A stretch of 64,000 nucleotides of DNA from Devosia sp. FKR38 (GCF_005222805.1 NZ_STGC01000005.1:1837651-1901650), one strand, 5' to 3'. Shown: positions 42,330-54,212, counted from the stretch's first letter. Notes: generated by a model from the sequence alone, not told the origin. Translations and numbers: made by a program.

Positions 42330-42794
42330 CTATTGGCCGCCGGCAGCCATGGCGAACAGCTCGCTCAGGCGCCAGGGGAAGTCCCCCAGCGTCGAGGCGA
42401 CATCGTCCACTTTCCAGCCGCCATCCTCGAACACCAGATCATAGGTCAGCGCGCGCGGCTCGCCCATGTTCTTGAAGGTCACATCGACCGTGGCGAAATC
42501 GCCCGCAATTGCCGGCGCAGCCATGGCCAGCTCGGTCAGCTGATAGTCCTGCCCGTCGACATAGGGGTCGAAATCAATCGCGCCGATCTCACCCTCGGGG
42601 GTGATTTCCGCGTCGTGATCATACAGCGCCTGCAGCGCCTTGGAGCGCAGCAGCGTTTCATCCTCGGGGAAATTGCCACTGATATAGGGCGCGTAGATCG
42701 CCTCGATCAGCGCCTCGGGCGTCTCATAGGACTGGGCCGCGACGGCGGCGGAAAAGGCCAGGAACAGGCCAGTGACAAGGGCGGCAAGGCGCAT
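42330..42794 (-). CDS. Exported DUF3828-like protein, second copy
   Basis: A 154-residue exported protein (signal MRLAALVTGLFLAFSAAVAA) related to its downstream neighbour by ALIEAIYAPYISG and FEDGGWKVDDVASTLGDFPWRL. GGAG precedes the ATG. The two differ greatly in the middle, so the duplication is old. No enzyme motif is seen. Confidence 0.7.
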   Translation of the reverse strand: MRLAALVTGLFLAFSAAVAAQSYETPEALIEAIYAPYISGNFPEDETLLRSKALQALYDHDAEITPEGEIGAIDFDPYVDGQDYQLTELAMAAPAIAGDFATVDVTFKNMGEPRALTYDLVFEDGGWKVDDVASTLGDFPWRLSELFAMAAGGQ

Positions 42795-42874
42795 CGATAG
42801 TCTCCAGGATGGGCGTTATGAAGGGCAGCATGGCAGAACGGCACATAGGACGGCAAGCGACCTACAGCGGCTAG

Positions 42875-44155
42875 TCAGTTGAACCAGAAGCTATAATCGA
42901 TCAGCCGCTCGCCAAACACGCGATTGGCGGCCGCAAAACTCTGCGCATCGGCCACCGGACCGTCGCGCAGATAGGGCACCGCCGCCTGGCCGGTCAGCAG
43001 CAGCACCAGATCCGTGCGCTCGGCCTCGGCAAAATAGGCGGCCAGGTCAAAACCCTTCTGGAAGCGCCAATGCGGGATCAGCAGTCTGCCATCGATGATC
43101 TGGTCGAGCACATCGAGTGTCTCGCGCCACGCCGTTACCGACTCCTCGGAAATGGCCATGTCGGGGATCAGGGACGTCTGGCGCGGACTGGGCAGCAGTT
43201 CGCGATTGTCATCGGTCTCGGCCAGGATCAACTCCCAGTTCTGCCGCGACAGCGCTGTGATGTGATGCAGCTTGGCCGGAATGGCCTGCAGCAGCGGTCT
43301 GTCGACCACCGGGAAGTTGAGCGTGTGCACCGCCGCGATCAGGTCGGCAATGCCGGAGTCGCTGTCCGGATCCAGCATCAGCGAACCGCCGCGGATATAG
43401 TCCTGCATGGGCAGGCTCGCTGCGGGAAACACCCGATGCAGATAGGCGGCATAGAAGTCGGAAAAGCCATGCGCCAGCAGCAGGTCGAGCTGCACTGCCA
43501 GCACCTGGGTATAGCCGGCCAGCCAGATGGAATCAGCCGCGTCAAAGCCAATGCTGGTGTCGCGGCCCATACCCTTGCTGATCGACTTTTCCGTCGCCAC
43601 GGCATCGGCGCCGAAATCGCCCATCAGCGGCGCCAGCACCAGGCCCAGGCTCTCGCCCTCCTCCACCTGTCCGTCGCCATTGAAGTCGATGCGCGCCTTG
43701 AGCACGTCAAGCGGCACCACATAGTCGGTGCCCGCAGCGCCGCCGCATTCAAAGCCGGCCTGAGCCGCTTCGAGATCAGCGCGGAAGTCGCTCAGCATCA
43801 GCCGCAGGTCGTCATAGCCCATCGGTTCGGGATCGGGATTGATCGGGGCCGGCGGCATGCCGGTGTCCATGCTGCCCAGGCCCAGCAGCAGCGCCGCCGT
43901 CGGCGTGCCCGGTGTCGTGGCGCCATAGCGGTAGAGATCGAGCGCCAGGCCCTCAAAGGCGCTGGCCAGCCCCAGCATCGACCAGGCAAAACAGGCCTCA
44001 GGCTCCCCGGCGTCGCGCGCGGTCTGCAACTCGGCCTGCCCGGCCACCGCCGTACCGGCAGAGAGATGCCAGGCGACCATGTCGCCCACCTCGCTCGCCT
44101 GTGCGGCGAATGGCGCAACGCACAGCGCCGCAGTGACCAGGCCCAAAATCCGCAT
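42875..44155 (-). CDS. Exported protein with an EF-hand-like loop, unrecognised
   Basis: A 426-residue exported protein: signal peptide MRILGLVTAALCVAPFAAQA, then a mostly helical body. Around residue 165, DFNGDGQVEEGESLG fits a calcium-binding EF-hand loop (D-x-N-x-D-G-x-x-x-x-x-E). A later stretch, AADSIWLAGYTQVLAVQLDLLLAHGFSDFYAAYLHRVF, is hydrophobic but not a clear membrane helix. GGAGGAG precedes the ATG at 44155. I do not recognise a family. It lies about 55 bp downstream of ligA and might be co-transcribed with it. Confidence 0.65.
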   Translation of the reverse strand: MRILGLVTAALCVAPFAAQASEVGDMVAWHLSAGTAVAGQAELQTARDAGEPEACFAWSMLGLASAFEGLALDLYRYGATTPGTPTAALLLGLGSMDTGMPPAPINPDPEPMGYDDLRLMLSDFRADLEAAQAGFECGGAAGTDYVVPLDVLKARIDFNGDGQVEEGESLGLVLAPLMGDFGADAVATEKSISKGMGRDTSIGFDAADSIWLAGYTQVLAVQLDLLLAHGFSDFYAAYLHRVFPAASLPMQDYIRGGSLMLDPDSDSGIADLIAAVHTLNFPVVDRPLLQAIPAKLHHITALSRQNWELILAETDDNRELLPSPRQTSLIPDMAISEESVTAWRETLDVLDQIIDGRLLIPHWRFQKGFDLAAYFAEAERTDLVLLLTGQAAVPYLRDGPVADAQSFAAANRVFGERLIDYSFWFN

Positions 44156-44210
44156 CGCCGTCTCCTCCGGGGATATTGGCCCCATGGCGGGCCATCTGGG
44201 CCAGCCTAGT

Positions 44211-46457
<2,247 letters not shown>

Positions 46458-46571
46458 TCAAGACGCTCGCCTGGGTACAGCCCAAGGGTAGCATCCGCGC
46501 TCACCTCTTGGCACCGCAAGGTCACGCCCTGAGATCTGCCCCTCCCCTTCAGGGAGAAACACGCTGGAGGC

Positions 46572-48242
46572 TCACCCCACCTCGCTCAGCAACTTGCTGG
46601 CAGCGGCGCGCGCTTCGTCGGTCACCGTGGCGCCGGCCAGCATGCGCGCCACCTCTTCCTGCCGCGCCGCTGTGTCCAGCGGTTTGACATGGGTGCGCAT
46701 GAAGGCGCCTTCCCGAACCATCTGCTTTTCGATCAGCAGATGGCGCTGCGCCCGCGCCGCCACCTGCGGCGCATGGGTGACTGCGAGCACCTGCACCTTG
46801 CCGGCCAGCCGCGCCAGGCGCCGGCCAATGGCATCGGCCACCGCCCCGCCCACGCCAGTGTCGATTTCGTCAAAGATCAGCACGGGCGCCGAGCCACGAT
46901 CGGCCAGCACCACCTTGAGCGCCAACAGGAAGCGGCTCAGCTCGCCGCCCGAAGCCACCTTGAGCAGCGGCCCGGCCGCCGTGCCCGGATTGGTCTGCAC
47001 GTGAAAGGCAATCTGGTCATAGCCCGAGGCCGCCACACGCGCACTGTCGACCTGATGGTCAACGATGAACTTGGCCGATCCCAGTTTCAGATCAGGCAAT
47101 TCGGCACCAACTGCCTTGCCCAGCGCCGTGGCCGCCTTGGCGCGCCCGGCGCTCAGCTTGTCGGCCGCCTTGCGATAGGCCTCCATGGCCTTGGCCTGCG
47201 CCGCCTCCAGCGCCACCAGCCGGGTCTCCCCGCTCTGCAGCGTCTCAAGATCAGCGCTGTAGCGCGCCAAAACTTCCACCAGACCATCACAGGTGGTGTG
47301 GTGCTTGCGGGCCGCGGCGCGCAGCGCAAACAACCGCTCCTCGACATCCTCGAGCTCGGAGGGGTCATAGGCCATGGCGCGCTTGAGGTCTTCCAGCGCA
47401 TCGCTGGTGCGATCGAGACTTGCCAGCGAGGCATCCAGCGTATCGACAATGGGCTGGAACAGCGTGGCGCCGCCATCGATCTTGCGCATCAGCCGCCGCA
47501 TCAGGCTGGCCAGCGCTGGCGCCGGCGCCGCCGGGCCATTGAGCATGTCGTCGATCTCGCGCACATCCGACACCGAGCGCTCGACCTGCTGCAGATGCTG
47601 CCGGCGCTCGGCCAATTGCTCTTCTTCGCCGGCCACCGGGCCAAGCTTGGACAATTCATCCACCGTGTGCCGCGCATAGTCCTCGGCTGCCAGCGCCTCG
47701 GCCACCAGGGCCTTCTGCGCCGCCACGGCGGCGAGGGCATCGCTCAGCGTGCCATGCGCGACGCGCACCGCCTCGGCTGCGGTCTCCAGCTCGCCAAAGG
47801 CATCGAGCGCCGCACGATGGGTGGCCACGTCCACCAGCGCCCGGTCGTCATGCTGGCCATGGATTTCAATGATCTGGCTGCCCACGCGCTGCAGCAGCGC
47901 CGCCGACACCGGCTGATCATTGATGAAGGCGCGGGTGCGCCCGTCGGCGAACTGCACCCGGCGCAGGATAATGTCTTCGTCATCGGGGATGGCATTGTCG
48001 CGCAGCGCCGCGCGCGCCGGATGGTCGGCGGCCAGCTGCAAGACCGCCACCACCTGGCCGCTCTCCTGCCCGCTGCGCACCAGCGAAGCATCGCCGCGCC
48101 CGCCCAGCGCCAGCGTCAGCGCATCGAGCAGAATGGATTTGCCCGCACCCGTCTCGCCGGTGAGCACGGTCATGCCCCCATCCAGCGCCAGGTCGAGCTG
48201 ATCGATCAGGACGATATTGCGAACCGAGAGCGCGTTCAGCAT
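46572..48242 (-). CDS. recN: DNA repair protein RecN
   Basis: RecN is an SMC-like ATPase recruited to double-strand breaks. In 556 residues it shows Walker A in VLTGETGAGKSILLDALTLALGGRG, long coiled-coil arms, the signature GGELSRFLLALKVV and Walker B VLIFDEIDTGVGGAVADAIG. An N-terminal SVRNIVLIDQLDL strand is typical. There is no strong Shine-Dalgarno. It sits between bamD and ligA, the common alphaproteobacterial order. Confidence 0.95.
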   Translation of the reverse strand: MLNALSVRNIVLIDQLDLALDGGMTVLTGETGAGKSILLDALTLALGGRGDASLVRSGQESGQVVAVLQLAADHPARAALRDNAIPDDEDIILRRVQFADGRTRAFINDQPVSAALLQRVGSQIIEIHGQHDDRALVDVATHRAALDAFGELETAAEAVRVAHGTLSDALAAVAAQKALVAEALAAEDYARHTVDELSKLGPVAGEEEQLAERRQHLQQVERSVSDVREIDDMLNGPAAPAPALASLMRRLMRKIDGGATLFQPIVDTLDASLASLDRTSDALEDLKRAMAYDPSELEDVEERLFALRAAARKHHTTCDGLVEVLARYSADLETLQSGETRLVALEAAQAKAMEAYRKAADKLSAGRAKAATALGKAVGAELPDLKLGSAKFIVDHQVDSARVAASGYDQIAFHVQTNPGTAAGPLLKVASGGELSRFLLALKVVLADRGSAPVLIFDEIDTGVGGAVADAIGRRLARLAGKVQVLAVTHAPQVAARAQRHLLIEKQMVREGAFMRTHVKPLDTAARQEEVARMLAGATVTDEARAAASKLLSEVG

Positions 48243-48472
48243 GCGCGACCATTCCCGAACTTGTGTGAACCGACCGGCGGCCGGTGCTCACGTCTATCTA
48301 GCATCCCGGCGCCGGTTCGGCGAACGGCGCAATCCCCTTTGCACACACAAAAGGATTTGGGGCGGATCATACCCAACCAGAACAAAATGGCAACACATTC
48401 TTGCCGGCAGCGGCCATAGTGCACGCCGGCTGCCGCGTGCAATCTCGCTGCGCCAGGACCCAAAAACAAAAC

Positions 48473-48506
48473 GGCGCCCGCCATCCCCTGGGGATCAACG
48501 GACGCC
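48473..48506 (-). terminator. Terminator of bamD
   Basis: In gene direction GGCGTCCG pairs with CGGGCGCC around an inner ATCCCC/GGGGAT stem, and TTTTGTTTTTGG follows. It sits within the 305-bp gap between recN and bamD (48243-48547), in which I see no gene. A second nine-pair hairpin (GACGCGCTG/CAGCGCGTC) lies between it and the bamD stop. Confidence 0.8.
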
Positions 48507-48547
48507 GCCAATCAGATGACGCGCTGGAGGTCAGCGCGTCGGAAAGC

Positions 48548-49384
48548 TTACTTGCGGATGCCGGCCAGCCAGCTGCCGCTATTGGCCGTTGGCGCCAGAC
48601 CCTGCTTGCCGAGCAGGTCAAAGGCCTGCTTGTACCAGGTGCTGGAGGGGTAGTTGTGGCCCAGCACTTCGGCGGCCGACATGGCCTCGCTGGTCAGACC
48701 CAGCGACAGATAGGCTTCGGTCAGGCGGTACAGGGCTTCCTCGATATGGGTCGAGGTCTGCCAGGTCTCCACCACTTCGCGGAAGCGGTTGATGGCGGCG
48801 GCATACTGGCCATTGCCCAGGTAATAGCGGCCAACCGACATTTCCTTGCCGGCGAGCTGGTCATAGGCCACGAGCAGCTTCTCGCGCGCATCCTTGGCAT
48901 ATTCGGACTTGGGATAGTTCGAGATCAGCAGCGTATAGGTGTCGATCGCGTCCTTGGACAGCTGCTGGTCGCGCGTGATGTCCTTGATCTGCGCGAAATA
49001 GGAATTGCCCTTGAGGTAGAGGATATAGGGCACGTCCTTGCCATTGGGATAGAGCGCCAGATAGCGATCCGCGGCCAGCACAGCGTCGTTGAGCTTGTTG
49101 GAGCGGTAGTTGGCAAACACCTGCATGACCTTGGACTGCGGCAGCAGCTCGCTGTCGGGATGCTGGCGGTCGAGCTTTTCCAGCGACTTCACGGCCGACT
49201 GGAAATACTGGCGATCGATATCGTCCAGCGCCTTCTGATACAGCGTCTGCGCCGGGATGATCGGCTCTTCCTTGATCTTGGCGGGCCCGAACAGGGAACA
49301 ACCGGCGAGCACGACGGCCACCATGGCAATGGTCACAAAGCGGGCTGCGCGGCCGGTTACGCCACCGAAACTATCAACTGTCAC
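48548..49384 (-). CDS. bamD: Outer membrane assembly lipoprotein BamD
   Basis: BamD is the essential lipoprotein of the BAM complex that inserts beta-barrels into the outer membrane. The 278-residue protein starts at GTG 49384 (GGGGCAG upstream). Its signal peptide ends in the lipobox VVLAGCSLFG. Five TPR-like repeats follow (LYQKALDDIDRQYFQSAVKSLEKLDRQHPDSELLPQS and others), with KYYLGNGQYAAAINRF-type units further on. Its position between lpxC and recN is conserved in Rhizobiales. Confidence 0.94.
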   Translation of the reverse strand: MTVDSFGGVTGRAARFVTIAMVAVVLAGCSLFGPAKIKEEPIIPAQTLYQKALDDIDRQYFQSAVKSLEKLDRQHPDSELLPQSKVMQVFANYRSNKLNDAVLAADRYLALYPNGKDVPYILYLKGNSYFAQIKDITRDQQLSKDAIDTYTLLISNYPKSEYAKDAREKLLVAYDQLAGKEMSVGRYYLGNGQYAAAINRFREVVETWQTSTHIEEALYRLTEAYLSLGLTSEAMSAAEVLGHNYPSSTWYKQAFDLLGKQGLAPTANSGSWLAGIRK

Positions 49385-49477
49385 GAACTGCCCCGTCTTT
49401 CATAGGTCACGCCGCTGGTCATAGCGGCCTATTCACGAATTGGATCAAAACTGTGGCGCCTGTTGGCGGCCGAAGGC

Positions 49478-50434
49478 TCAGCGGACCGAGCGCAGATACG
49501 AATTCACCGCCAGCCCCTGGGGCTGTTCGTCGAACGCCTGATATTCGAGCGGCAGATCTTCCGCATTGACTATTTCATAATTGGCGTCGCTGGAGAAGAG
49601 TCCGGACAGCACATGGGCATTGAGCGCATGCCCGCCCTTGTACGAGCGGAAGCGGCCCCAGATCGGCAGCCCGCCGAGCGAGAGATCGCCAATGGCATCG
49701 AGCAGCTTGTGGCGGACGAACTCGTCCTCATAGCGCAAGCCGCCCGGATTGAGGATGCGGTTCTCATGCACGGTGATGGAATTGTCCAAGCTCGAGCCCA
49801 GCGCATAGCCGGCCTGGCGCAGGATCTTGGCGTCGCGGGCAAAGCCGAAGGTACGGGCGCGCGACACATCGTCGAAATAGCGGCGCGGTGTCCAGTCAAA
49901 GATCATGCGCTGGCGGCCAATGACCTTGCTGTCGAAGTCGATTTCGAGGTCGAGCGAGCGGCCATTATAGGGCTCAAGCGCGGCAAATGCGTCATTGTTG
50001 CGCACGGTCACGGCGCGCATGATCTTGAGGAACTTGCGCTGCGCCGGCTGAATTTCCAGTCCCACGGCCAGGATAGCCTCGCAGAACGGACGCGCGCTAC
50101 CATCCAGGATCGGGCATTCGCTGCCATCGATGGTGATCAGGGCATTGTCCACGCCCATGCCGCTCAGGGCCGAGGTGACATGCTCGATGGTGGCGACGCT
50201 GATGCTGTCGCCCAGGTCCACCGTGGTGCACAGCGTGGTGCGGCTCACACGGGAAAAATGCACTTTGACCGGCGTGGTGGTCTTGCCGTCGCCCAGCGTG
50301 CGGCAGATCATGAAGCCGCTGTCGGGGGCCGAGGGGGAAATCTTGAGATTGGCAGGCTGAGCGCTGTGCACGCCATAGCCGGAAAATTCAACCGCGGAGG
50401 CCAGGGTACGCTGCCGCGTAGAAAGTTTTTGCAT
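49478..50434 (-). CDS. lpxC: UDP-3-O-acyl-N-acetylglucosamine deacetylase
   Basis: LpxC is the zinc deacetylase that commits UDP-GlcNAc derivatives to lipid A. In 318 residues it shows the zinc-ligand His of TIEHVTSALSGMGVDNALI, the RFVRHKLLDAIGDLSLGG-type motif as EFVRHKLLDAIGDLSLGG with conserved His and Asp, and KGGHALNAH. The ATG at 50434 is preceded by GGAG; a TTG at 50440 is too close to it. It has its own transcript start region, since a terminator separates it from ftsZ. Confidence 0.95.
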   Translation of the reverse strand: MQKLSTRQRTLASAVEFSGYGVHSAQPANLKISPSAPDSGFMICRTLGDGKTTTPVKVHFSRVSRTTLCTTVDLGDSISVATIEHVTSALSGMGVDNALITIDGSECPILDGSARPFCEAILAVGLEIQPAQRKFLKIMRAVTVRNNDAFAALEPYNGRSLDLEIDFDSKVIGRQRMIFDWTPRRYFDDVSRARTFGFARDAKILRQAGYALGSSLDNSITVHENRILNPGGLRYEDEFVRHKLLDAIGDLSLGGLPIWGRFRSYKGGHALNAHVLSGLFSSDANYEIVNAEDLPLEYQAFDEQPQGLAVNSYLRSVR

Positions 50435-50484
50435 ACTCAAGATACTCCGACTTCAAAACCGTCCGGCCAGCGACTCTAGTAGCC

Positions 50485-50516
50485 AAAAAAAGCTCGGTGC
50501 GGAAGCCGCACCGAGC
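50485..50516 (-). terminator. Rho-independent terminator of ftsZ
   Basis: GCTCGGTGCGG and CCGCACCGAGC form an 11-pair stem with a three-base loop, directly followed on the minus strand by seven T residues. It lies 28 bp after the ftsZ stop codon and ends the dcw transcript before lpxC. Confidence 0.93.
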
Positions 50517-50543
50517 AATCTTTAGCAAAACTGTAAACAGCGA

Positions 50544-52223
50544 TCAGCCGTGCTTGCGCAGGAAGGCCGGGATCTCCAGGCTCTCCTTCTGCGGCGGCGC
50601 AGCCGGGGCACGACCCTGGGCATCCAGATTGCCCTGCGCACCCAGCGTGGGGCTGGGAACACGGGAAGCCCTTGCCGGACCAGCTTCAATCGCGCTGCGG
50701 GCAGCGGCATCGTCAGCCGAGGAATAGGCGGTTTCGTCCTTGGCCGGTGCCGGGGACTGCCCCAGGTTCAGCCCGACATTGGAGGCCAGACGCTTGAACA
50801 GGGCGCGGGCATTGCGGGGCTCGGGATCGACACGATCCTGCAGCTCCTGTGTCCGGCGCGCAACAACCGGCAGCTCCTCGGTGCGCGGCATGCGGCGCTG
50901 GCCTTCCGGCCGGGCAGCGTGGGACGGCACATAGACGCTGGGCACGGGCTGTTCTTCTGCCATGCGCGGCTCGTCTTCGTCATGGCTGGGCATGGGCGCA
51001 GCCGGAATATAGGGCTCGACGAACACGCCGTCGTCCTCATGGGACATCTGCGGCGCCGGCGCCTGGGCGGCGTTGAACGAGAAGGCTTCGGCCACAGCGG
51101 CTTCGACCTGGTGTTCGATCTGCTGGCTGACCACGGCGGGCGTGGCAACCGGGGCGCGCTCTGCAGCAACGCGGGTCGGCTCGACCGGCACATGGCGACG
51201 CACTTCGAGCGGCGTGCGCGAGGCATGCGGCTTGGCGGGCTCGAGCGCCTGCACCATGGTCGCATCGGTGCCCGTGGCCACCACAGAGACGCGGATCGTG
51301 CCGGTCAGGCTCGGATCATAGGTTGCGCCCAGGATGATATTGCAATCCGGGTCGACTTCTTCGCGAATGCGGCTGGCCGCTTCGTCGACTTCATAAAGGG
51401 TCAGGTCCGGGCCGCCGGTGATCGAGATCAGCAGGCCACGGGCGCCATGCATGGACACATCGTCCAGCAGCGGATTGGCAATGGCGGCTTCGGCAGCGTG
51501 GCGGGCCCGATCTTCGCCCGAGGCTTCGCCGGTGCCCATCATGGCCTTGCCCATGCCACGCATCACGGCGCGCACGTCGGCGAAGTCGAGGTTGATCAGG
51601 CCTTCCTTGACCATGAGATCGGTGATGCAGGCGACGCCCGAGAACAGCACCTGGTCGGCCATCGCAAACGCGTCAGCAAAGGTGGTCTTCTCATTGGCCA
51701 CACGGAACAGGTTCTGGTTCGGAATGACGATCAGCGTATCGACATGGCGATGCAGCTCGTCGATGCCGTCTTCGGCCAGACGCGCCCGGCGATTGCCTTC
51801 AAAATTGAACGGCTTGGTGACAACACCCACGGTCAGGATGCCCTGCTCGCGTGCGGCACGCGCCACAACGGGCGCTGCGCCGGTGCCGGTACCACCACCC
51901 ATGCCGGCCGTGATGAACACCATGTGCGAACCGCTCAGGTGATCGTTGATTTCGTCCCAGCTTTCTTCGGCCGCCGCACGACCGACTTCCGGGTGCGATC
52001 CGGCGCCCAGGCCTTCGGTGACGCCGACGCCCAGCTGGATGATGCGCTGCGCCTTGCTGAGGGCCAGGGCCTGCGCATCGGTATTGGCAACCACGAAGTC
52101 CACGCCATCAAGACCAGACTCGATCATGTTGTTGACGGCGTTGCCGCCAGCACCACCGCACCCGAAAACGGTGATGCGGGGCTTGAGCTCCTGGATGTCC
52201 GGGATGGTGAGGTTGATAGTCAT
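50544..52223 (-). CDS. ftsZ: Cell division protein FtsZ
   Basis: FtsZ is the tubulin-like GTPase that forms the division ring. The GTP-binding signature GGGTGTG spans residues 109-115, and the core ends near residue 320. A linker of about 230 residues rich in Pro, Ala and Glu follows, much longer than in enterobacteria but usual in Rhizobiales. The tail [10 protein letters not shown] is the conserved peptide that binds FtsA and other partners. The ATG at 52223 has GAGG six bases upstream. It is separated from ftsA by about 2.5 kb. Confidence 0.97.
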   Translation of the reverse strand: MTINLTIPDIQELKPRITVFGCGGAGGNAVNNMIESGLDGVDFVVANTDAQALALSKAQRIIQLGVGVTEGLGAGSHPEVGRAAAEESWDEINDHLSGSHMVFITAGMGGGTGTGAAPVVARAAREQGILTVGVVTKPFNFEGNRRARLAEDGIDELHRHVDTLIVIPNQNLFRVANEKTTFADAFAMADQVLFSGVACITDLMVKEGLINLDFADVRAVMRGMGKAMMGTGEASGEDRARHAAEAAIANPLLDDVSMHGARGLLISITGGPDLTLYEVDEAASRIREEVDPDCNIILGATYDPSLTGTIRVSVVATGTDATMVQALEPAKPHASRTPLEVRRHVPVEPTRVAAERAPVATPAVVSQQIEHQVEAAVAEAFSFNAAQAPAPQMSHEDDGVFVEPYIPAAPMPSHDEDEPRMAEEQPVPSVYVPSHAARPEGQRRMPRTEELPVVARRTQELQDRVDPEPRNARALFKRLASNVGLNLGQSPAPAKDETAYSSADDAAARSAIEAGPARASRVPSPTLGAQGNLDAQGRAPAAPPQKESLEIPAFLRKHG

Positions 52224-52271
52224 GAATGGCCTCATAGTGGCGGTGTTGGTAAAGATTTACCCCTCAAAACG

Positions 52272-52328
52272 TTAACCGGCCCCTAACAATTGTCCCGTGG
52301 ACGTTAACAAGATCGCAAAATGCGACTC
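52272..52328 (-). promoter_or_regulatory. CtrA-like box and CcrM site upstream of ftsZ
   Basis: TTAA-N7-CTAA at 52272-52286 matches the CtrA consensus at seven of eight fixed bases. A GACTC at 52324-52328 is a CcrM target, and further TTAA half-sites lie at 52304 and 52354. In Caulobacter, ftsZ is repressed by CtrA and responds to GANTC methylation; the same logic is inferred here. Confidence 0.5.
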
Positions 52329-52430
52329 CGAATGGTTACCGGTTCAAGCCGCGTTAACCATGTCCGGCCAGCCGGGTGCTGAACTCGCTGCACCGGCCCT
52401 CCATGGCCTCGACACGGTGGACCACGACCA

Positions 52431-53300
52431 ATGACGGCCTTGGCCCAATCGCCAGATCATGGTCTGCTCTCACCGGAAAAATCCTTTGGGGAGGCGAAGT
52501 TGGAGAGCTCGGCATTCATTGAGGCTATTACCGCAGGGCTGGCTGATGACACCCGCGTACGCGGCCTGTTTCTCGGCGGCAGCCTGGGGCGTGGCACGGC
52601 CGACGCCTGGAGCGACGTCGATTTCGTCATCACCGCCGCTCCGCAGGACCAGGCGGACGTCGCCACCGCCTGGCGGGCGCTGCTGCCATCCATCACCTCA
52701 ATCGTCTTCTGGAACCAGATGGATGGCGAGCGCCTGGTGATCAACGCCATCACCGCGGACTGGTTGCGCTGCGATGTCGCCATCCAGCCGGCGCACACCC
52801 TGCTCTCCCGCGCCAAGGACCGGCTCAAGCCGCTGCTCGACCGCGACAGCCTCTATGCCACCCTGCCCGACGCCATGCCGCCCAAGGCGCCCAACCCGGG
52901 CTATGTCCGCTATGTGATCCACGAGTTCATCCGCATGCTGGGGCTGATGCCGGTGGTCGTTGGCCGCAGTGAACTGGTGACCATGGCCCTGGGCCTCGGC
53001 ATGATGCGCGACCATATGGCGGGGCTGATGATGCAGTCAGTGACCGATCCCGATCCGGGCGGCATTCTGCATCAATCCAAGGTGCTGCCGCCTGCGGACA
53101 TGGCGGTGCTGCGCGCCCTGCCCTATCCGCCGCTCGAACAGGCCGCGCTGATCGACGCCAATCTCGCCATCGCCCGCCAATTCATGCCCCGCGCCCGGGC
53201 GCTGGCGCAGCAGTTGGACATCCCATGGCCAGACGATTTCGAGGCCGCGACGCGCCGTCACCTCAATGCGACGCTGGGGCCAGACGCCACCGCGTGGTAG
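52431..53300 (+). CDS. Nucleotidyltransferase-domain protein (aminoglycoside-type)
   Basis: A protein of up to 289 residues with the polymerase-beta-like nucleotidyltransferase motif FLGGSLGRGTADAWSDVDFVI (G-S-x-G-R-G-T, then the D-x-D metal site). A helical domain follows, with YVIHEFIRMLGLMPVVVGRSE, as in aminoglycoside adenylyltransferase relatives. The start is uncertain: the ATG at 52431 has no ribosome site, while TTG at 52500 has GGGGAGG five bases upstream and loses only low-complexity residues. The substrate is unknown. It lies on the strand opposite the dcw genes. Confidence 0.75.
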   Translation: MTALAQSPDHGLLSPEKSFGEAKLESSAFIEAITAGLADDTRVRGLFLGGSLGRGTADAWSDVDFVITAAPQDQADVATAWRALLPSITSIVFWNQMDGERLVINAITADWLRCDVAIQPAHTLLSRAKDRLKPLLDRDSLYATLPDAMPPKAPNPGYVRYVIHEFIRMLGLMPVVVGRSELVTMALGLGMMRDHMAGLMMQSVTDPDPGGILHQSKVLPPADMAVLRALPYPPLEQAALIDANLAIARQFMPRARALAQQLDIPWPDDFEAATRRHLNATLGPDATAW

Positions 53301-53336
53301 ACCTGTGCCTGACCACAGCTCATGGAGATTGAGCCA

Positions 53337-53963
53337 ATGCTACATGCCTTCTTCCTGGCCTGGCTTGGTGTTGCCCTGGCGCAGATCTCACCCGGGCCCA
53401 ATATGATGGCCGTTATTGCGGTCGCGCTGGGCCAGGGCCGGCGCCACGCACTATTGGTCGCCTTGGGCATCGCGAGCGGCTCGCTGATCTGGGCCGCCGC
53501 TGTCGCCCTCGGTCTGGGCGCCCTGTTCAGCACGGTGCCGGTGACGCTGACTGTGCTCAAGCTGGTGGGCGGGCTCTACCTGCTGTTCATCGCCGCCAAG
53601 GCCCTGCGCACGCTGCTGACCAGCAGCACAACCAATGTCGTGCCCTCGCTCGCGCCACTGTCGCCCCTGGGCGCCTGGCGCCGCGGCACGCTCGTGGTGC
53701 TGACCAACCCCAAGGCGGCGTTGATGTGGTCCGCCATTGCCACCTTCCTGTTCGGGGCCGGGCTGGGCAATCTGCAGGTGCTCGCCTTCGGGCCAGTGGT
53801 GGCTGTCTCGGCGCTGGTGATCTATGGCGGCTATGGCCTGGTCTTTTCCACCGGCACGGCAACGCGTGCCTATGCGCGGTTCTGGCGGATCACCGAGGCC
53901 GTTTTCGGCGCCGCCTTTGCGGCGCTGGGCGTCACCCTGCTGGTGTCGGCAACCGGACGCTAG
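53337..53963 (+). CDS. LysE/RhtB-family exporter
   Basis: A 208-residue inner-membrane exporter of amino acids or derivatives. It has six hydrophobic segments, the family start FFLAWLGVALAQISPGPNMMAVIAVALGQGRRHALLVALGIASG, and the central LTNPKAALMWSAIATFLF. The ATG at 53337 has GGAG nine bases upstream. It lies 36 bp after the nucleotidyltransferase gene, so the two are likely co-transcribed. Two bases after its stop begins a detached copy of the ftsA 3' end. Confidence 0.9.
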   Translation: MLHAFFLAWLGVALAQISPGPNMMAVIAVALGQGRRHALLVALGIASGSLIWAAAVALGLGALFSTVPVTLTVLKLVGGLYLLFIAAKALRTLLTSSTTNVVPSLAPLSPLGAWRRGTLVVLTNPKAALMWSAIATFLFGAGLGNLQVLAFGPVVAVSALVIYGGYGLVFSTGTATRAYARFWRITEAVFGAAFAALGVTLLVSATGR

Positions 53964-53964
53964 C

Positions 53965-54027
53965 GCCTAAAAGCTCGTGCGCAGCCAATTGCCGACGCGG
54001 TGGAAATAGCCGTCCGTGCCGGTCAGC
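53965..54027 (-). pseudogene. Detached duplicate of the 3' end of ftsA
   Basis: These 63 bases match 54727-54789, the end of ftsA, at 61 positions, with an offset of exactly 762 bp. They encode the last 19 residues (LTGTDGYFHRVGNWLRTSF plus stop; the intact gene has SSF). Similarity stops abruptly at 54028. It is a scar left when the phosphatase cassette entered or when this junction was duplicated. Confidence 0.9.
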
Positions 54028-54212
54028 GGCGATGCCCTTGCTGAGTACGCGGGACACCTTTGCCGCGCCATCAGCAGGCTACCCCATTGACCTTTTCTAG
54101 TATCAGGCAAAGATAGTTCTATCCGTGCAACTGACGCTTTCAGGTGGAGCACCACCGGGGAGCACGGTGGTCAATGCCGCGCGTCTGGGCATCTTCTCAA
54201 GGAGGACATGCC

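Noticed and set aside
48257..48270. GAAC TTGTGT GAAC before recN, resembling an alphaproteobacterial LexA box
   Set aside because: The known box has seven bases between the GAAC repeats; here there are six, so LexA binding is doubtful.
53967..54155. A 62-codon minus-strand frame ending like FtsA
   Set aside because: Only its last 19 codons resemble a protein; it is the orphan ftsA tail joined to unrelated sequence, so it is listed as a pseudogene fragment and not a gene.
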